Assembly (NCBI RefSeq): GCF_027988105.1
Contig: NZ_JAQJZJ010000011.1
Span: 114,456-178,455, forward strand
Direction of reading: 5' to 3'
Origin: Pseudomonas aestuarii
GTDB lineage: Bacteria > Pseudomonadota > Gammaproteobacteria > Pseudomonadales > Pseudomonadaceae
Length of the DNA: 64,000 nucleotides
Shown in pieces: positions 34,960 through 44,217 of this stretch (positions within the stretch are counted from its first letter, which is position 1; each line of letters opens with the position of its first letter). Below the pieces are notes generated by a model. That model ran no database searches. It was not told the DNA's origin and saw only the letters and a list, made by a program, of their open reading frames with translations. A program made the position numbers and the translations under genes.

Positions 34960-36576
34960 ATGAGTCAACACTACCAACACGACGTTCTGGTCATCGGCAG
35001 CGGGGCCGCCGGCCTAACCCTGGCGCTGACGCTGCCCGAACACCTGCGCATTGCCGTGCTGAGCAAGGGTAATCTGGCCAATGGCTCGACTTACTGGGCC
35101 CAAGGTGGTGTAGCCGCAGTGCTGGACGACATGGATACCGTTGAATCACATGTCGACGACACCCTCAATGCCGGTGCCGGCCTGTGTCGCGAAGACGCGG
35201 TGCGCTTCACCGTGGAGCATAGTCGCGAAGCGATTCAATGGCTGATCGACCAGGGCGTCCCCTTCACCCGCGACGATCAGACCGCCCGCGAAGATGGCGG
35301 CTTCGAGTTTCACCTGACCCGCGAAGGCGGCCACAGCCATCGACGCATCATCCACGCCGCCGACGCAACCGGCGCGGCGATCTTCAAGACCCTGCTCGAG
35401 CAGGCCAAGCTGCGGGCCAACATCGAAATGCTCGAGCAGCGCGTGGCGGTTGACCTGATAACCACGCGCAAACTCGACCTGGCCGGCGAACGCTGCCTGG
35501 GCGCCTACGTGCTCAACCGTGCCAGCGGCGAAGTTGACACCTTTGGCGCGCGCTTCGTGATCCTCGCCACCGGCGGCGCAGCCAAGGTGTATCTGTACAC
35601 CAGCAACCCGGATGGCGCCTGCGGCGATGGCATCGCCATGGCTTGGCGCGCCGGCTGCCGGGTCGGCAACCTGGAGTTCAACCAGTTCCACCCGACCTGC
35701 CTCTACCACCCGCAGGCCAAAAGCTTTCTGGTCACCGAAGCCCTGCGCGGCGAAGGCGCACTGCTCAAACTGCCCAATGGTCAGCGTTTCATGCAGCGCT
35801 TCGATGCCCGCGCCGAATTGGCGCCGCGCGACATCGTGGCCCGCGCCATCGACCACGAGATGAAGCGCCTCGGCGTGGATTGCGTATACCTGGATATCAG
35901 CCACAAGCCGGCCGAGTTCATCAAAGAGCACTTCCCCACCGTCTATGAGCGCTGCCTCGACTTTGGCATCGACATCACCCGCGAGCCGATCCCGGTAGTG
36001 CCGGCCGCGCATTACACCTGCGGCGGCGTCGTTGTCGACCAGAGCGGACACACCGATGTACCGGGCCTGTATGCCATTGGTGAAACCAGTTTTACCGGTT
36101 TGCACGGCGCCAACCGCATGGCCAGCAACTCGCTGCTGGAGTGCTTCGTCTACGCCCGTTCGGCGGCGGCCGACATCATGCAAAAGCTGGATGACGTGAG
36201 TGCGCCGAGCAACCTGCCGACCTGGGATGCCAGCCAGGTGACCGACTCGGATGAAGACGTGATCATTGCGCACAACTGGGATGAACTGCGGCGCTTCATG
36301 TGGGACTACGTCGGCATCGTGCGCACCAACAAGCGCCTGCAACGCGCCGAACACCGGGTGCGCCTGCTGCTCGACGAGATCGACGAGTTCTACAGTAACT
36401 ACAAGGTCAGCCGCGACCTGATCGAGTTGCGCAACCTGGCGCAGGTCGCCGAACTGATGATCCGCTCGGCCATGCAACGCAAGGAAAGCCGTGGCTTGCA
36501 CTACACCCTGGACTACCCGCAACAGTTGCCCGAGGCCAAGGACACTATTCTGCAGCCACCCATCTACGGCGACTGA
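34960..36576 (+). CDS. nadB: L-aspartate oxidase
   Basis: 538 residues from the ATG at 34960. The FAD-binding Rossmann motif VIGSGAAGLTLAL is near the start, then STYWAQGGVAAVL, the active-site region around REGGHSHRRIIHAAD, and FTGLHGANRMASNSLLECFV. It oxidises aspartate to iminoaspartate, the first step of NAD synthesis. A distinct trait of the soluble NadB family is the absence of a covalent-FAD histidine as in SdhA/FrdA. It is divergent from algU and converges on ygfX, overlapping it by 32 bases. Confidence 0.96.
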   Translation: MSQHYQHDVLVIGSGAAGLTLALTLPEHLRIAVLSKGNLANGSTYWAQGGVAAVLDDMDTVESHVDDTLNAGAGLCREDAVRFTVEHSREAIQWLIDQGVPFTRDDQTAREDGGFEFHLTREGGHSHRRIIHAADATGAAIFKTLLEQAKLRANIEMLEQRVAVDLITTRKLDLAGERCLGAYVLNRASGEVDTFGARFVILATGGAAKVYLYTSNPDGACGDGIAMAWRAGCRVGNLEFNQFHPTCLYHPQAKSFLVTEALRGEGALLKLPNGQRFMQRFDARAELAPRDIVARAIDHEMKRLGVDCVYLDISHKPAEFIKEHFPTVYERCLDFGIDITREPIPVVPAAHYTCGGVVVDQSGHTDVPGLYAIGETSFTGLHGANRMASNSLLECFVYARSAAADIMQKLDDVSAPSNLPTWDASQVTDSDEDVIIAHNWDELRRFMWDYVGIVRTNKRLQRAEHRVRLLLDEIDEFYSNYKVSRDLIELRNLAQVAELMIRSAMQRKESRGLHYTLDYPQQLPEAKDTILQPPIYGD

Positions 36577-36997
36577 ATTTCAGGCGTACACGCAATCGCC
36601 TATGCATATCCCGCGGCATGCCATCATGCGGGATGCACAGGCCGCGCACCCGGCGCTCGCCCGCCAGGCGAAAGCGCAGCACCACCACCAGCGGCAACGC
36701 CAGACTGTCGGGTCGCAACTGAATGCGCTGCCAGCCGCCAGAAACACTCCACAACTGCCAGCCATCTGCCGTGCAACGCAGCTTGCTGAACGCTAGCGGC
36801 GCGCTGAGCAGGATATGCCGCGGCAGTACCCAGGCGGCATGCCCCAGACACAGGGCGACACCCAGCAATAACCCCCACAGCGGCATCTCGACCCGCAACA
36901 AACTGAGCAGCGCTAGTGCCTGAAGCAGCCCGTAGAGCAGCAGCAAGCGCCGCGACGGCTGCCAGCGGCACTCGAAGCTGTCACTTGGGCTGGACAC
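36545..36997 (-). CDS. ygfX: YgfX (CptA)-like membrane protein
   Basis: 150 residues. Two closely spaced hydrophobic segments lie at about 16-35 and 39-58 (LLLLYGLLQALALLSLL and PLWGLLLGVALCLGHAAWVL), followed by a basic soluble part (WQRIQLRPDSLALPLVVVLR). YgfX partners with SdhE as a toxin-antitoxin-like or membrane-tether pair in enterobacteria, although that view is disputed. The gene overlaps sdhE by 17 bases and runs tail-to-tail into nadB. Confidence is high for the family, low for the role. Confidence 0.8.
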   Translation of the reverse strand: MSSPSDSFECRWQPSRRLLLLYGLLQALALLSLLRVEMPLWGLLLGVALCLGHAAWVLPRHILLSAPLAFSKLRCTADGWQLWSVSGGWQRIQLRPDSLALPLVVVLRFRLAGERRVRGLCIPHDGMPRDMHRRLRVRLKFSRRRWVAAE

Positions 36998-37235
36998 GGT
37001 CCAGGATCATGCGAACCATGCGCTGCAGGTCGGCATCGTCGGGCTCGGCCCGCTGCATGAACCAACCAAACATATCCTGATCTTCACACTCGAGCAGCTT
37101 GCGGTAACGCTCGCGATCTTCGGCATCGAGGGTTGGATACACCTCCTTGACGAATGGCACCAGCAGTACATCCAGTTCCAGCATGCCGCGGCGGCTGTGC
37201 CAGTAAAGGCGATTGAGTTCTGTCGAATCGACCAT
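36981..37235 (-). CDS. sdhE: FAD assembly factor SdhE
   Basis: 84 residues from the ATG at 37235. NRLYWHSRRGMLELDVLLVP carries the family's RGM(L/R)E(L/M)D motif, and ECEDQDMFGWFM follows. SdhE helps attach FAD covalently to succinate dehydrogenase. It is the first gene of sdhE-ygfX, with a GGAAC-type ribosome site. A longer reading to 37355 has no family similarity. Confidence 0.92.
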   Translation of the reverse strand: MVDSTELNRLYWHSRRGMLELDVLLVPFVKEVYPTLDAEDRERYRKLLECEDQDMFGWFMQRAEPDDADLQRMVRMILDRVQPK

Positions 37236-37451
37236 GGAGCGGTTCCTTGATAGAGCCTGGCGGGAAGAAAGCGGCGCAGTATAACAGCCAGCCACAAGAC
37301 GGGTGGCCGCCCCCTGCAAGCCAATCGCGAATGGTTCGTTGCGCTCGCCGTTCAAGCTTTTTCCAGGCTTTTACGCAAAGCCTGTAGCTTGAGGCTTGTG
37401 GCTGCTTTTATGATGACGCCCCTAACTTTCATCCAGCGATTGTTTATCCCT

Positions 37452-38393
37452 ATGGCCGACTCCGCGTTTTTCTCCACCCTCAGCCACGAAGGCGTCCTCG
37501 CCGTCCGCGGACCTGATGCGAGCAAATTCCTCCAGGGCCAACTGACCTGCAACCTCAATTACCTGAGCGATGTCAGCTCCAGTCTCGGTGCTCGCTGCAC
37601 CCCGAAAGGTCGCATGCTGTCGAGCTTTCGGATTGTCAGCGTGGCCGACGGCTTCGTGCTGGCGATGGCCAGTGAACTGGTCGAGCCGCAACTGCTCGAC
37701 TTGCAGAAATACGCGGCCTTCAGCAAGTCCAAGCTGATCGACGAAAGCACCGAGTGGGTGCGTTTCGGCCTGCATGACGGCGACGCCGCGCTGACCAGCC
37801 TCGGCCTCGACCTGCCCCTCCACGCCGACAGCGTGGCGCGGACCGACGAGCTGCTGGCACTGCGTCTGAGCGACGGCCGCGCCGAACTCTGGGCGCCGGC
37901 CAGCCAAGCCGAGAGCCTGCACGCCCATCTGGCCACACAGCTGGCGCACGCCCCGCTCAATCAGTGGCTACTGGCCCAGGTGCGCGCCGGTATCGGCCAG
38001 GTGCTGGGCCCCACCCGCGAGTTGTTCATCCCACAGATGCTCAACCTGCAGGCATTGGGCGGCGTCAGTTTCAAGAAGGGCTGTTATACCGGTCAGGAAA
38101 TCGTCGCGCGCATGCAGTACCTCGGCAAGCTCAAGCGCCGCCTGTATCGCCTGGCCGTGGACGGCGAGCAACTTCCCGCGCCGGCACTCGAACTGTTTAC
38201 CCCCGAGCGCAACGGCAGCGTCGGCGAAGTGGTGCTGGCAGCGCAAAGTGACGGCGGTTACGAGCTGCTCGCCGTGTTGTTGGAGGACGCGATCAGCGAC
38301 GGACGCATCCACCTCGGCACCCCACAAGGCCTGCCACTCAGACTGCTCGATTTGCCCTACAGCCTGGACAGCAACCGCGAAATCCAGCGCTAA
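37452..38393 (+). CDS. ygfZ: YgfZ-type folate-binding protein (Fe-S cluster repair/assembly)
   Basis: 313 residues from the ATG at 37452. It resembles the GcvT aminomethyltransferase fold and carries the diagnostic KGCYTGQEIVARMQYLG motif (about residues 214-230), with the functionally essential cysteine. YgfZ helps maintain Fe-S enzymes such as MiaB, using tetrahydrofolate. It is divergent from sdhE. The frame extends upstream to 37389, but those residues are not family-like. Confidence 0.92.
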   Translation: MADSAFFSTLSHEGVLAVRGPDASKFLQGQLTCNLNYLSDVSSSLGARCTPKGRMLSSFRIVSVADGFVLAMASELVEPQLLDLQKYAAFSKSKLIDESTEWVRFGLHDGDAALTSLGLDLPLHADSVARTDELLALRLSDGRAELWAPASQAESLHAHLATQLAHAPLNQWLLAQVRAGIGQVLGPTRELFIPQMLNLQALGGVSFKKGCYTGQEIVARMQYLGKLKRRLYRLAVDGEQLPAPALELFTPERNGSVGEVVLAAQSDGGYELLAVLLEDAISDGRIHLGTPQGLPLRLLDLPYSLDSNREIQR

Positions 38394-38432
38394 CCACACT
38401 GCACCTGCAGCCGATTAGAAGAGATCTGCCCC

Positions 38433-39269
38433 ATGAGCAAGCTTGCCGAGAAAGTCCAACAGGAACTGATCAAGGCCATCGACAACGATGATCTGGTACT
38501 GCCCACCCTGCCGGAAGTCGCCCTTAAAGTCCGCGAGGCGGCAGAGAATCCGGACATCGGTATTCCACAGATCAGCAAGGTAATCGGTAACGATGCAGCG
38601 CTGACTGCCCGCATCATCAAGGTGGTGAACAGCCCATTGCTGCGCACCAACAAGCCAATCACCGACCTGCAGATGGCCATCAGCCGCCTGGGCATCAACT
38701 ACACCTGCAACCTGGCCACCGGCCTGGCGATGGAGCAGATGTTCCAGGCCACCTCGGACGTGGTCGACCGCAAAATGCGCGAAGTCTGGAACAAAAGCAC
38801 GGAAATCGCCGGAATCTGCCACGTGCTGTGCAAGCACTACACCCGCCTGATGCCGGACCAGGCGACCTTGGCCGGACTGGTGCATCAGATCGGCGTACTA
38901 CCGATCCTTACTTACGCCGAAGACAATAATGAACTGCTGTCGGACTCGATCAGCCTCAACCATGTGATTGAACAAATTCACCCGCTTATCGGCGACAAGA
39001 TTCTGCGCACCTGGGACTTCCCGGAACTGATCGCCATGGTGCCAAGCCAGCACCTGGACTTCAGCCGCGACAGCGCCAAGGTCGACTACGTCGACATCGT
39101 CCAGGTCGCCATCCTGCAGAGCTACCTGGGCAGCCAGCACCCCTATACCCAGCTGGACTGGAGCCAGATCCCGGCCTTCAGCAAGCTCGGCCTGGATCCG
39201 AATCAGAACCTGAATGACGACGAAGATCTCTCCGCGTCCATGGAAGCGGCCATGGCCATGCTGCAGTAA
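38433..39269 (+). CDS. HDOD-domain signalling protein
   Basis: 278 residues. A single HDOD domain (about 20-215) shows LPTLPEVALKVREAAENPDI, VIGNDAALTARIIKVVNSPL, then TDLQMAISRLG and LAGLVHQIGVLPIL. HDOD proteins resemble HD phosphohydrolases, and the HD metal pair is replaced here (LVHQIG), so an enzyme role is unlikely; the family usually serves in signalling, motility or stress control. No receiver or EAL domain is fused. It is 39 bases after ygfZ and may be co-transcribed with it. Confidence 0.88.
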   Translation: MSKLAEKVQQELIKAIDNDDLVLPTLPEVALKVREAAENPDIGIPQISKVIGNDAALTARIIKVVNSPLLRTNKPITDLQMAISRLGINYTCNLATGLAMEQMFQATSDVVDRKMREVWNKSTEIAGICHVLCKHYTRLMPDQATLAGLVHQIGVLPILTYAEDNNELLSDSISLNHVIEQIHPLIGDKILRTWDFPELIAMVPSQHLDFSRDSAKVDYVDIVQVAILQSYLGSQHPYTQLDWSQIPAFSKLGLDPNQNLNDDEDLSASMEAAMAMLQ

Positions 39270-39349
39270 AGCGCAGGCGCATGTGGCGGCCCGCTGGCCG
39301 TCTGCGTACGCCACGCCAATCGCCGATCCCGGAGGCTGTCCGAGAAGAG

Positions 39350-39406
39350 TAAATCCTGCAGGTTGGGCTGAGCGCCGCGAAGTCCAACCTACAGGTTGAT
39401 TTTTCG
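39350..39406. repeat. inverted repeat between HDOD gene and tctE
   Basis: CCTGCAGGTTGGGC and GTCCAACCTACAGG form a long imperfect hairpin separated by about 20 bases and followed by TTGATTTTTC. It sits between convergent genes and resembles the dispersed 'GTAGGTTGG' repeats of pseudomonads. It may end transcription in both directions. Confidence 0.6.
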
Positions 39407-39436
39407 GCCTGCGCTGCACGATACCGTCACTTATCC

Positions 39437-40828
39437 TCAGCCAGCCTCGACGGCAAACTCGACTCGCACCAGCAGCCCCTGCGGCTGTACCTGATGCAGG
39501 CTGATGTTGGCCCGATGCGCGCGACATATCTCGCCGACGATGGCCAGGCCAAGGCCCGCGCCCGTCCCCTGCACGCCGCGCCGATAGAAGCGCTCGAAGA
39601 CCTTCTCACGCTCCTCTGCGGGGATCCCCGGGCCATCGTCCTGAACCTCGAGGATGCCGGGCGCCAGCACCCGCAGGATCACGTTGCCACCGGCCGGGGT
39701 ATGCGCCAGGGCGTTATCCACCAGGTTGCACAACAGTTCGTTGAGCAGGGTCGGCTCGCCGCGCAGCCATACCGGCTGTTCGGCCTCCAGCGCCAGGGCG
39801 ATACCGCGCGCGTGGGCCAGGGGCGCCAAGGCCAGCCCCAGTTCACGGACCAACTGACTGAGATCCAGGCGTTGCGCGCCGCCTTCGGCAATCGCCCGCG
39901 CCCCGCTTTCGATGCGCGCCAGCGAGAGCAGCTGGTTGGCCAGCTGAGTCAGGCGGTCGGTGTTCTGCGCGGTCTCTTCCAGGGTACTGCGCCAGGCCGC
40001 CGGCTCCTGCGCGCGCAGACCCAGCTCGACCCGCGCCTTGAGCGCCGCCAAAGGCGTGCGCAGTTCGTGGGCAGCATCGGCGATGAATTGCGACTGGCGC
40101 TCGAACAGGTCGCGCAGTCGGTCGTTGAACTGGTTCAAGGCATTCACCAGCGGGCGCAACTCGCGCGGCAGCCCGGCATCCGGCAACGGCCGCAGATCGT
40201 CGCTGGCGCGCGCGACCACGGTTCGCCGCAACAGCTCCATGGGGCGTAGCGCGGCGCTCACCGCCAACCACACCAAGAGCAATGCGCTGAATGCCAGCAG
40301 ACCCATGCGCCACAGCGTGCCGACCAGCAACTCACGGACCATGCGCTCGCGCGCGCCCAGGGTCTCGGCCACCCGGATCTCGGCGATACCATTGAGCAGC
40401 GGCTCGCTGACCGGTTGCAGCAGGCTGACCATGCGCACACCCTGGTTGCGGTAGGTGCCGTCGTAGAAACGCGCCAGCGCCGGGTAATCGTCGGTGCGCG
40501 GGGTGCCGGGAGGCGCGGCCGGCAGGCCTTCGTAACCGGAGACCAGCTGCCCGCGCGGGTCCAGCACCTGGTAGTAGATGCGCCCGGCGCTGTCGTAGGC
40601 GAAGGTATCCAGGGCGACATAGGGCACATTGGCCTTGAGCCGGCCATCGTCGGCATACAGGCCCTGGGCGATCGCCCGCGCCGACGCCAGCAAGGTGCGG
40701 TCATAGGCGGTATCGGCGGCGCGCCGGGCACTCCAGTAGGCGCTCAAACTGCTGACCACCAGGATCAGCGCCAGCAACAGCGCCAGGCGCCGCAGCAGCC
40801 GTCCGCGCAGGCTACCGACTTCAGCCAT
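39437..40828 (-). CDS. tctE: sensor histidine kinase TctE
   Basis: 463 residues. An N-terminal span (about 14-32) is followed by a periplasmic region of ~130 residues, a second span (LLAFSALLLVWLAVSAA) and a HAMP-like linker. The HisKA box is FIADAAHELRTPLAALKARV; the ATPase part has LVDNALAHTP, VQDDGPGIP and GTGAGLGLAIV. It phosphorylates TctD, whose gene ends 16 bases upstream. The neighbouring porin and TctCBA genes show that the signal is a tricarboxylate such as citrate. The start is the ATG at 40828, just after tctD. Confidence 0.9.
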   Translation of the reverse strand: MAEVGSLRGRLLRRLALLLALILVVSSLSAYWSARRAADTAYDRTLLASARAIAQGLYADDGRLKANVPYVALDTFAYDSAGRIYYQVLDPRGQLVSGYEGLPAAPPGTPRTDDYPALARFYDGTYRNQGVRMVSLLQPVSEPLLNGIAEIRVAETLGARERMVRELLVGTLWRMGLLAFSALLLVWLAVSAALRPMELLRRTVVARASDDLRPLPDAGLPRELRPLVNALNQFNDRLRDLFERQSQFIADAAHELRTPLAALKARVELGLRAQEPAAWRSTLEETAQNTDRLTQLANQLLSLARIESGARAIAEGGAQRLDLSQLVRELGLALAPLAHARGIALALEAEQPVWLRGEPTLLNELLCNLVDNALAHTPAGGNVILRVLAPGILEVQDDGPGIPAEEREKVFERFYRRGVQGTGAGLGLAIVGEICRAHRANISLHQVQPQGLLVRVEFAVEAG

Positions 40829-40844
40829 CCCGCGCCGCCAGCCC

Positions 40845-41516
40845 TTAGTCACCGACGGCCTCCAACAAATAACCCAGGCCACGGAAGGTGACGATGCGCA
40901 CGCCGCTGCCCTCGAGCTTCTTGCGCAGGCGATGGACGTAGATCTCGATGGAGTCGGCGCTGGCCTCCTCGTCCAGGCCAAACACCTGGGCGGCCAGTTG
41001 CTCCTTGCTCATCACCCGCCCCGGTCGGGCGATCATGGCCTCCAGCACCGCCTGCTCGCGCGAGGTCAGGCTGAGGCTTTCACCGCGGGCGCTGAAGCGC
41101 CGGGTCGCCAGGTCGTAGACCAGTTCGCCACAGCGCTGCTGCTGCTCGCCGCCCAGCACGCTGCGCCGCAACAGCGCCTTGACCCGCGCCTCCAGCTCGC
41201 TCAGCTCGAAGGGCTTGGCCAGGTAGTCATCGGCGCCGAGGTTGAGCCCATGCACGCGATCCTTGACCTCGCCGCGGGCGGTCAGCATCAGCACCGGCAG
41301 GGTCTTGCCGCGCGCGCGCAGACGCGCCAGCACCTGGAAGCCATCGAGGCGCGGCAAGCCGATATCGAGAATCGCCAGGGCGTAGTCTTCGCTGGCCAGG
41401 GCCAGGTCGGCGGCCACGCCGTCGTGCAGCACGTCCACCGTCCAGCCGCCACTCTTCAGGGCCTGGGCCACGCTCGCCGCCAGTTGCGGATGGTCTTCGA
41501 CCAGCAAAATTCGCAC
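40845..41516 (-). CDS. tctD: response regulator TctD (OmpR family)
   Basis: 223 residues from a GTG at 41516 with GGAGG upstream. The receiver domain has VEDHPQL, the phosphoacceptor in AILDIGLPRLDGF and the switch lysine in YLAKPFELSELEARV. The winged-helix DNA-binding domain ends in ADSIEIYVHRLRKKLEGSGV and the stretch TFRGLGYLLE. It activates tricarboxylate uptake. It is divergent from the porin gene, with tandem repeats in between that are plausible binding sites. Confidence 0.92.
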   Translation of the reverse strand: MRILLVEDHPQLAASVAQALKSGGWTVDVLHDGVAADLALASEDYALAILDIGLPRLDGFQVLARLRARGKTLPVLMLTARGEVKDRVHGLNLGADDYLAKPFELSELEARVKALLRRSVLGGEQQQRCGELVYDLATRRFSARGESLSLTSREQAVLEAMIARPGRVMSKEQLAAQVFGLDEEASADSIEIYVHRLRKKLEGSGVRIVTFRGLGYLLEAVGD

Positions 41517-41694
41517 CGCCACCTCCCTCCAGAATCGAGTCGGACAAGCGCCGCCAACCACGCAGTCCGTGGCGCAGTTTACAGACGCGCGGCGCCCTGT
41601 GAATGGTCCATATGCCGGCGAACAGCCGCCGCGGCAATACTTTGTGGCCTGCCATCCCTGGCGTCCACCCGGCGAGCCGTCGCAGGCGACGCGC

Positions 41695-41717
41695 AAAAAC
41701 GCTCCAGGCGTTTTTTT
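41695..41717 (+). terminator. terminator-like hairpin in the tctD-porin divergent region
   Basis: AAAAACGC / GCGTTTTT with a 5-base loop and a continuing T-run. It lies upstream of the tandem TGAAAGCTTG repeats, where no plus-strand gene ends. It could insulate the porin promoter from upstream read-through, or act on an unannotated short transcript. Confidence 0.5.
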
Positions 41718-41723
41718 CAGCAC

Positions 41724-41744
41724 TGAAAGCTTGGTGAAAGCTTG
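41724..41744 (+). promoter_or_regulatory. tandem TGAAAGCTTG repeats, candidate TctD operator
   Basis: TGAAAGCTTG occurs twice in direct orientation at 41724 and 41735, spaced 11 bases, which is one helical turn. OmpR-family regulators bind such direct repeats as dimers. The site is about 100 bases before the porin ATG, on the side expected for activation. Confidence 0.6.
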
Positions 41745-41841
41745 ACCTCATAGGATCAGTCCCAGGTGGCTCGATCCACCTACCTGAACGGTCCGCACAG
41801 TGGTGTGCAGCCGTGACAAAAACAACAATGGAGACCACACG

Positions 41842-43107
41842 ATGCCGATCGCATCCCGCCAGGCCCTGCTGCCTACGCACCTGCTAAGCCTAGCCGTAAC
41901 CGCCGCATTGCTGACTCCTGCCGCCCAGGCCGCGTTTCTTGACGACAGCCAAGCCAGCCTGAGCATGACCAATATCTACCTGAACCGTGATTTCCGCGAA
42001 GGCACCGGCCAGAACAAACGCGAAGAATGGGGCCAGGGTTTCCTCCTCGACATCCAGTCCGGCTACACCGAAGGGACTGTCGGCTTTGGCCTCGATGCCC
42101 TGGGCATGCTCGGCGTCAAGCTCGACTCCGGCGGCGGACGCACCGGCACCGACCTGTTGCCGGTGCAGGACGACGGCGGCACCCCGGACGAATTCGGCCG
42201 CCTGGGCCTGACCGCCAAGGTCAAGGTCTCCAGCACCGAACTGCGCTACGGCTCGCACGTGCCCGAACTGCCGGTGGTCAAGGCCAGCGACAGCCGCCTG
42301 CTGCCCCAGGTGTTCGAAGGCGGCCTGCTGACCTCCTCCGAGTTTGAAGGCCTGACCTTTACCGGCGGGCGCCTGGACAAGGTCATCGACCGCGCCTCGA
42401 CCAACTCCGAAGACCTGGTACTCAACAGCAAGAACAAGCGCTACGCCGGCGGCATTACTGCCGACCACCTGGACCTGGCCGGCCTCGACTACCAGTTCAA
42501 CCAGAACCTGAAAGGTCGCTACTTCCATGCCGAGCTGGATGACATCTACCGGCAGAACTTCTTCAACCTGCTGGCCAGCTACCCAATGGGTGGCGGCACC
42601 CTGGCCGCCGATCTGCGCCTGATGCTCAGTGACGACACCGGCGCGGCCAACGCCGGCAAGGTCGATAACCGCGCGCTGAATGGCGTGCTCAGCTACGCCC
42701 ACAGTGGCCACAAGCTCAGCCTCGCCTACCAGAAAATGAGCGGTGACACCGGCTATGCCTATCTCGACGGCAGCGATCCCTACCTGGTCAACTTCGTCCA
42801 GATCAACGACTTCGCCAACGCCGACGAACGCTCCTGGCAGGCCCGCTACGACTACAACTTCGCCAGCCTCGGCCTGCCCGGCCTGAGCTTCCTGACCCGC
42901 TACGTCAGCGGCGACGATGCACGCATTGCTGGCAGCACGGCCACCGGTAGCGAATGGGAACGCGACATCGAACTCAAGTACGTGGTGCAGAGCGGCCCGG
43001 CGAAGAACCTCTACGTGCGCCTGCGCAACGCCAACTTCCGCTCCGACTTCGCCCGCAATGCCACCGAGAACCGCGTGATCGTCGGCTACACACTGCCGAT
43101 TTGGTAA
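41842..43107 (+). CDS. OprD-family outer membrane porin (OpdH-like, tricarboxylate)
   Basis: 421 residues from the ATG at 41842 (GGAG upstream). A signal peptide ends in PAAQA. The mature protein starts AFLDDSQASLSMTNIYLNRD, the OprD-family N-terminus, and ends VIVGYTLPIW with a terminal aromatic, as barrels do. The genetic setting, divergent from tctDE and directly before tctCBA, matches the opdH locus, where the porin takes up citrate/isocitrate/cis-aconitate. Confidence 0.9.
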   Translation: MPIASRQALLPTHLLSLAVTAALLTPAAQAAFLDDSQASLSMTNIYLNRDFREGTGQNKREEWGQGFLLDIQSGYTEGTVGFGLDALGMLGVKLDSGGGRTGTDLLPVQDDGGTPDEFGRLGLTAKVKVSSTELRYGSHVPELPVVKASDSRLLPQVFEGGLLTSSEFEGLTFTGGRLDKVIDRASTNSEDLVLNSKNKRYAGGITADHLDLAGLDYQFNQNLKGRYFHAELDDIYRQNFFNLLASYPMGGGTLAADLRLMLSDDTGAANAGKVDNRALNGVLSYAHSGHKLSLAYQKMSGDTGYAYLDGSDPYLVNFVQINDFANADERSWQARYDYNFASLGLPGLSFLTRYVSGDDARIAGSTATGSEWERDIELKYVVQSGPAKNLYVRLRNANFRSDFARNATENRVIVGYTLPIW

Positions 43108-43136
43108 TCCACAATAACAATCGAGAGGATTCAACC

Positions 43137-44117
43137 ATGAAAACTGCCTTTACCCGTATCGCCCTGGCTACCGCCTGCATGGCATTCGCCGGCCAACTGC
43201 TGGCCGCTGAACCCAAGCGCCCCGAGTGCATCGCCCCGGCCAAGCCCGGCGGCGGCTTCGACCTGACCTGCAAGCTGGCGCAGAGCGGCTTGAAGGACAG
43301 CGGCCTGCTGAAGGCACCGATGCGCGTCACCTACATGCCCGGCGGCGTCGGCGCGGTGGCGTACAACGCGGTGATCGCCCAGCGTGCCGATGACCCAGGC
43401 ACCATCGTCGCCTTTTCCAGCGGCTCCCTGCTCAACCTGGCCCAGGGCAAGTTCGGTCGTTACGACGAGACCGGCGTGCGCTGGCTGGCGGCGGTGGGCA
43501 CCGACTACGGCGCCATCACCGTGCGCGCCGACTCGCCCTACCAGACGCTCAACGACCTGGTCGAAGCGCTGAAGAAAGACCCGTCCAGCATCGTCTTCGG
43601 TGCAGGCGCCACCATCGGCGGCCAGGACTGGATGCAGACCGCCTTGATCGCCCGCCTGGCCGGCATCGATCCGAAAAACCTGCGCTACGTCGCCTTCGAA
43701 GGTGGCGGCGAAACCCTCACCGCCATGCTCGGCGGCCACGTGCAGGTGACCAGCAGCGGTCTGGGCGAGGTCACCCCGCAACTGGAAGCGAAGAAGGTAC
43801 GCATCCTCGCGGTACTCGCCGACGAGCGCCTGCCGGGCAAGCTGGCCGACATCCCCACAGCCAAGGAACAGGGCTACGACATCAGCTGGCCGGTGATCCG
43901 CGGCTTCTATGTCGGCCCAGAGGTCAGCGACGAGCAGTACAACTGGTGGAAACAGCAATTCGACACCCTGCTCGCCAGCGAGGACTTCGCCAAGCTGCGT
44001 GAACAACGTGACCTGCTGCCGCTGTCGGTGACTGGCGACGAACTGCAAGCCCTGGTCTTCAAGCAGGTCGAAGACTACAAGATCCTGGCCGATGCCTTCG
44101 GCCTGATGCGCGAGTAA
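43137..44117 (+). CDS. tctC: TctC tricarboxylate-binding protein (TTT transporter)
   Basis: 326 residues. A signal peptide ends in LLAAE. The mature domain shows the TctC/Bug fold: CIAPAKPGGGFDLTCKLAQS, then VTYMPGGVGAVAYN and FGAGATIGGQDWMQTALIAR. It captures tricarboxylates in the periplasm for the TctAB membrane complex. It starts 29 bases after the porin stop, and tctB follows 100 bases later. Confidence 0.92.
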   Translation: MKTAFTRIALATACMAFAGQLLAAEPKRPECIAPAKPGGGFDLTCKLAQSGLKDSGLLKAPMRVTYMPGGVGAVAYNAVIAQRADDPGTIVAFSSGSLLNLAQGKFGRYDETGVRWLAAVGTDYGAITVRADSPYQTLNDLVEALKKDPSSIVFGAGATIGGQDWMQTALIARLAGIDPKNLRYVAFEGGGETLTAMLGGHVQVTSSGLGEVTPQLEAKKVRILAVLADERLPGKLADIPTAKEQGYDISWPVIRGFYVGPEVSDEQYNWWKQQFDTLLASEDFAKLREQRDLLPLSVTGDELQALVFKQVEDYKILADAFGLMRE

Positions 44118-44217
44118 CCCGCCGGTGCCCGGTCAGACAGCCCTGCGGCTGCTCTGACCGGCGCCCGCCACCGCGCGTGATGCGTTCAACTCTGTACCTT
44201 TTCACGAGACTACCGCC

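Noticed and set aside
35146..36522. 458-residue minus-strand open frame opposite nadB
   Set aside because: Antisense shadow; NadB motifs fully explain the region.
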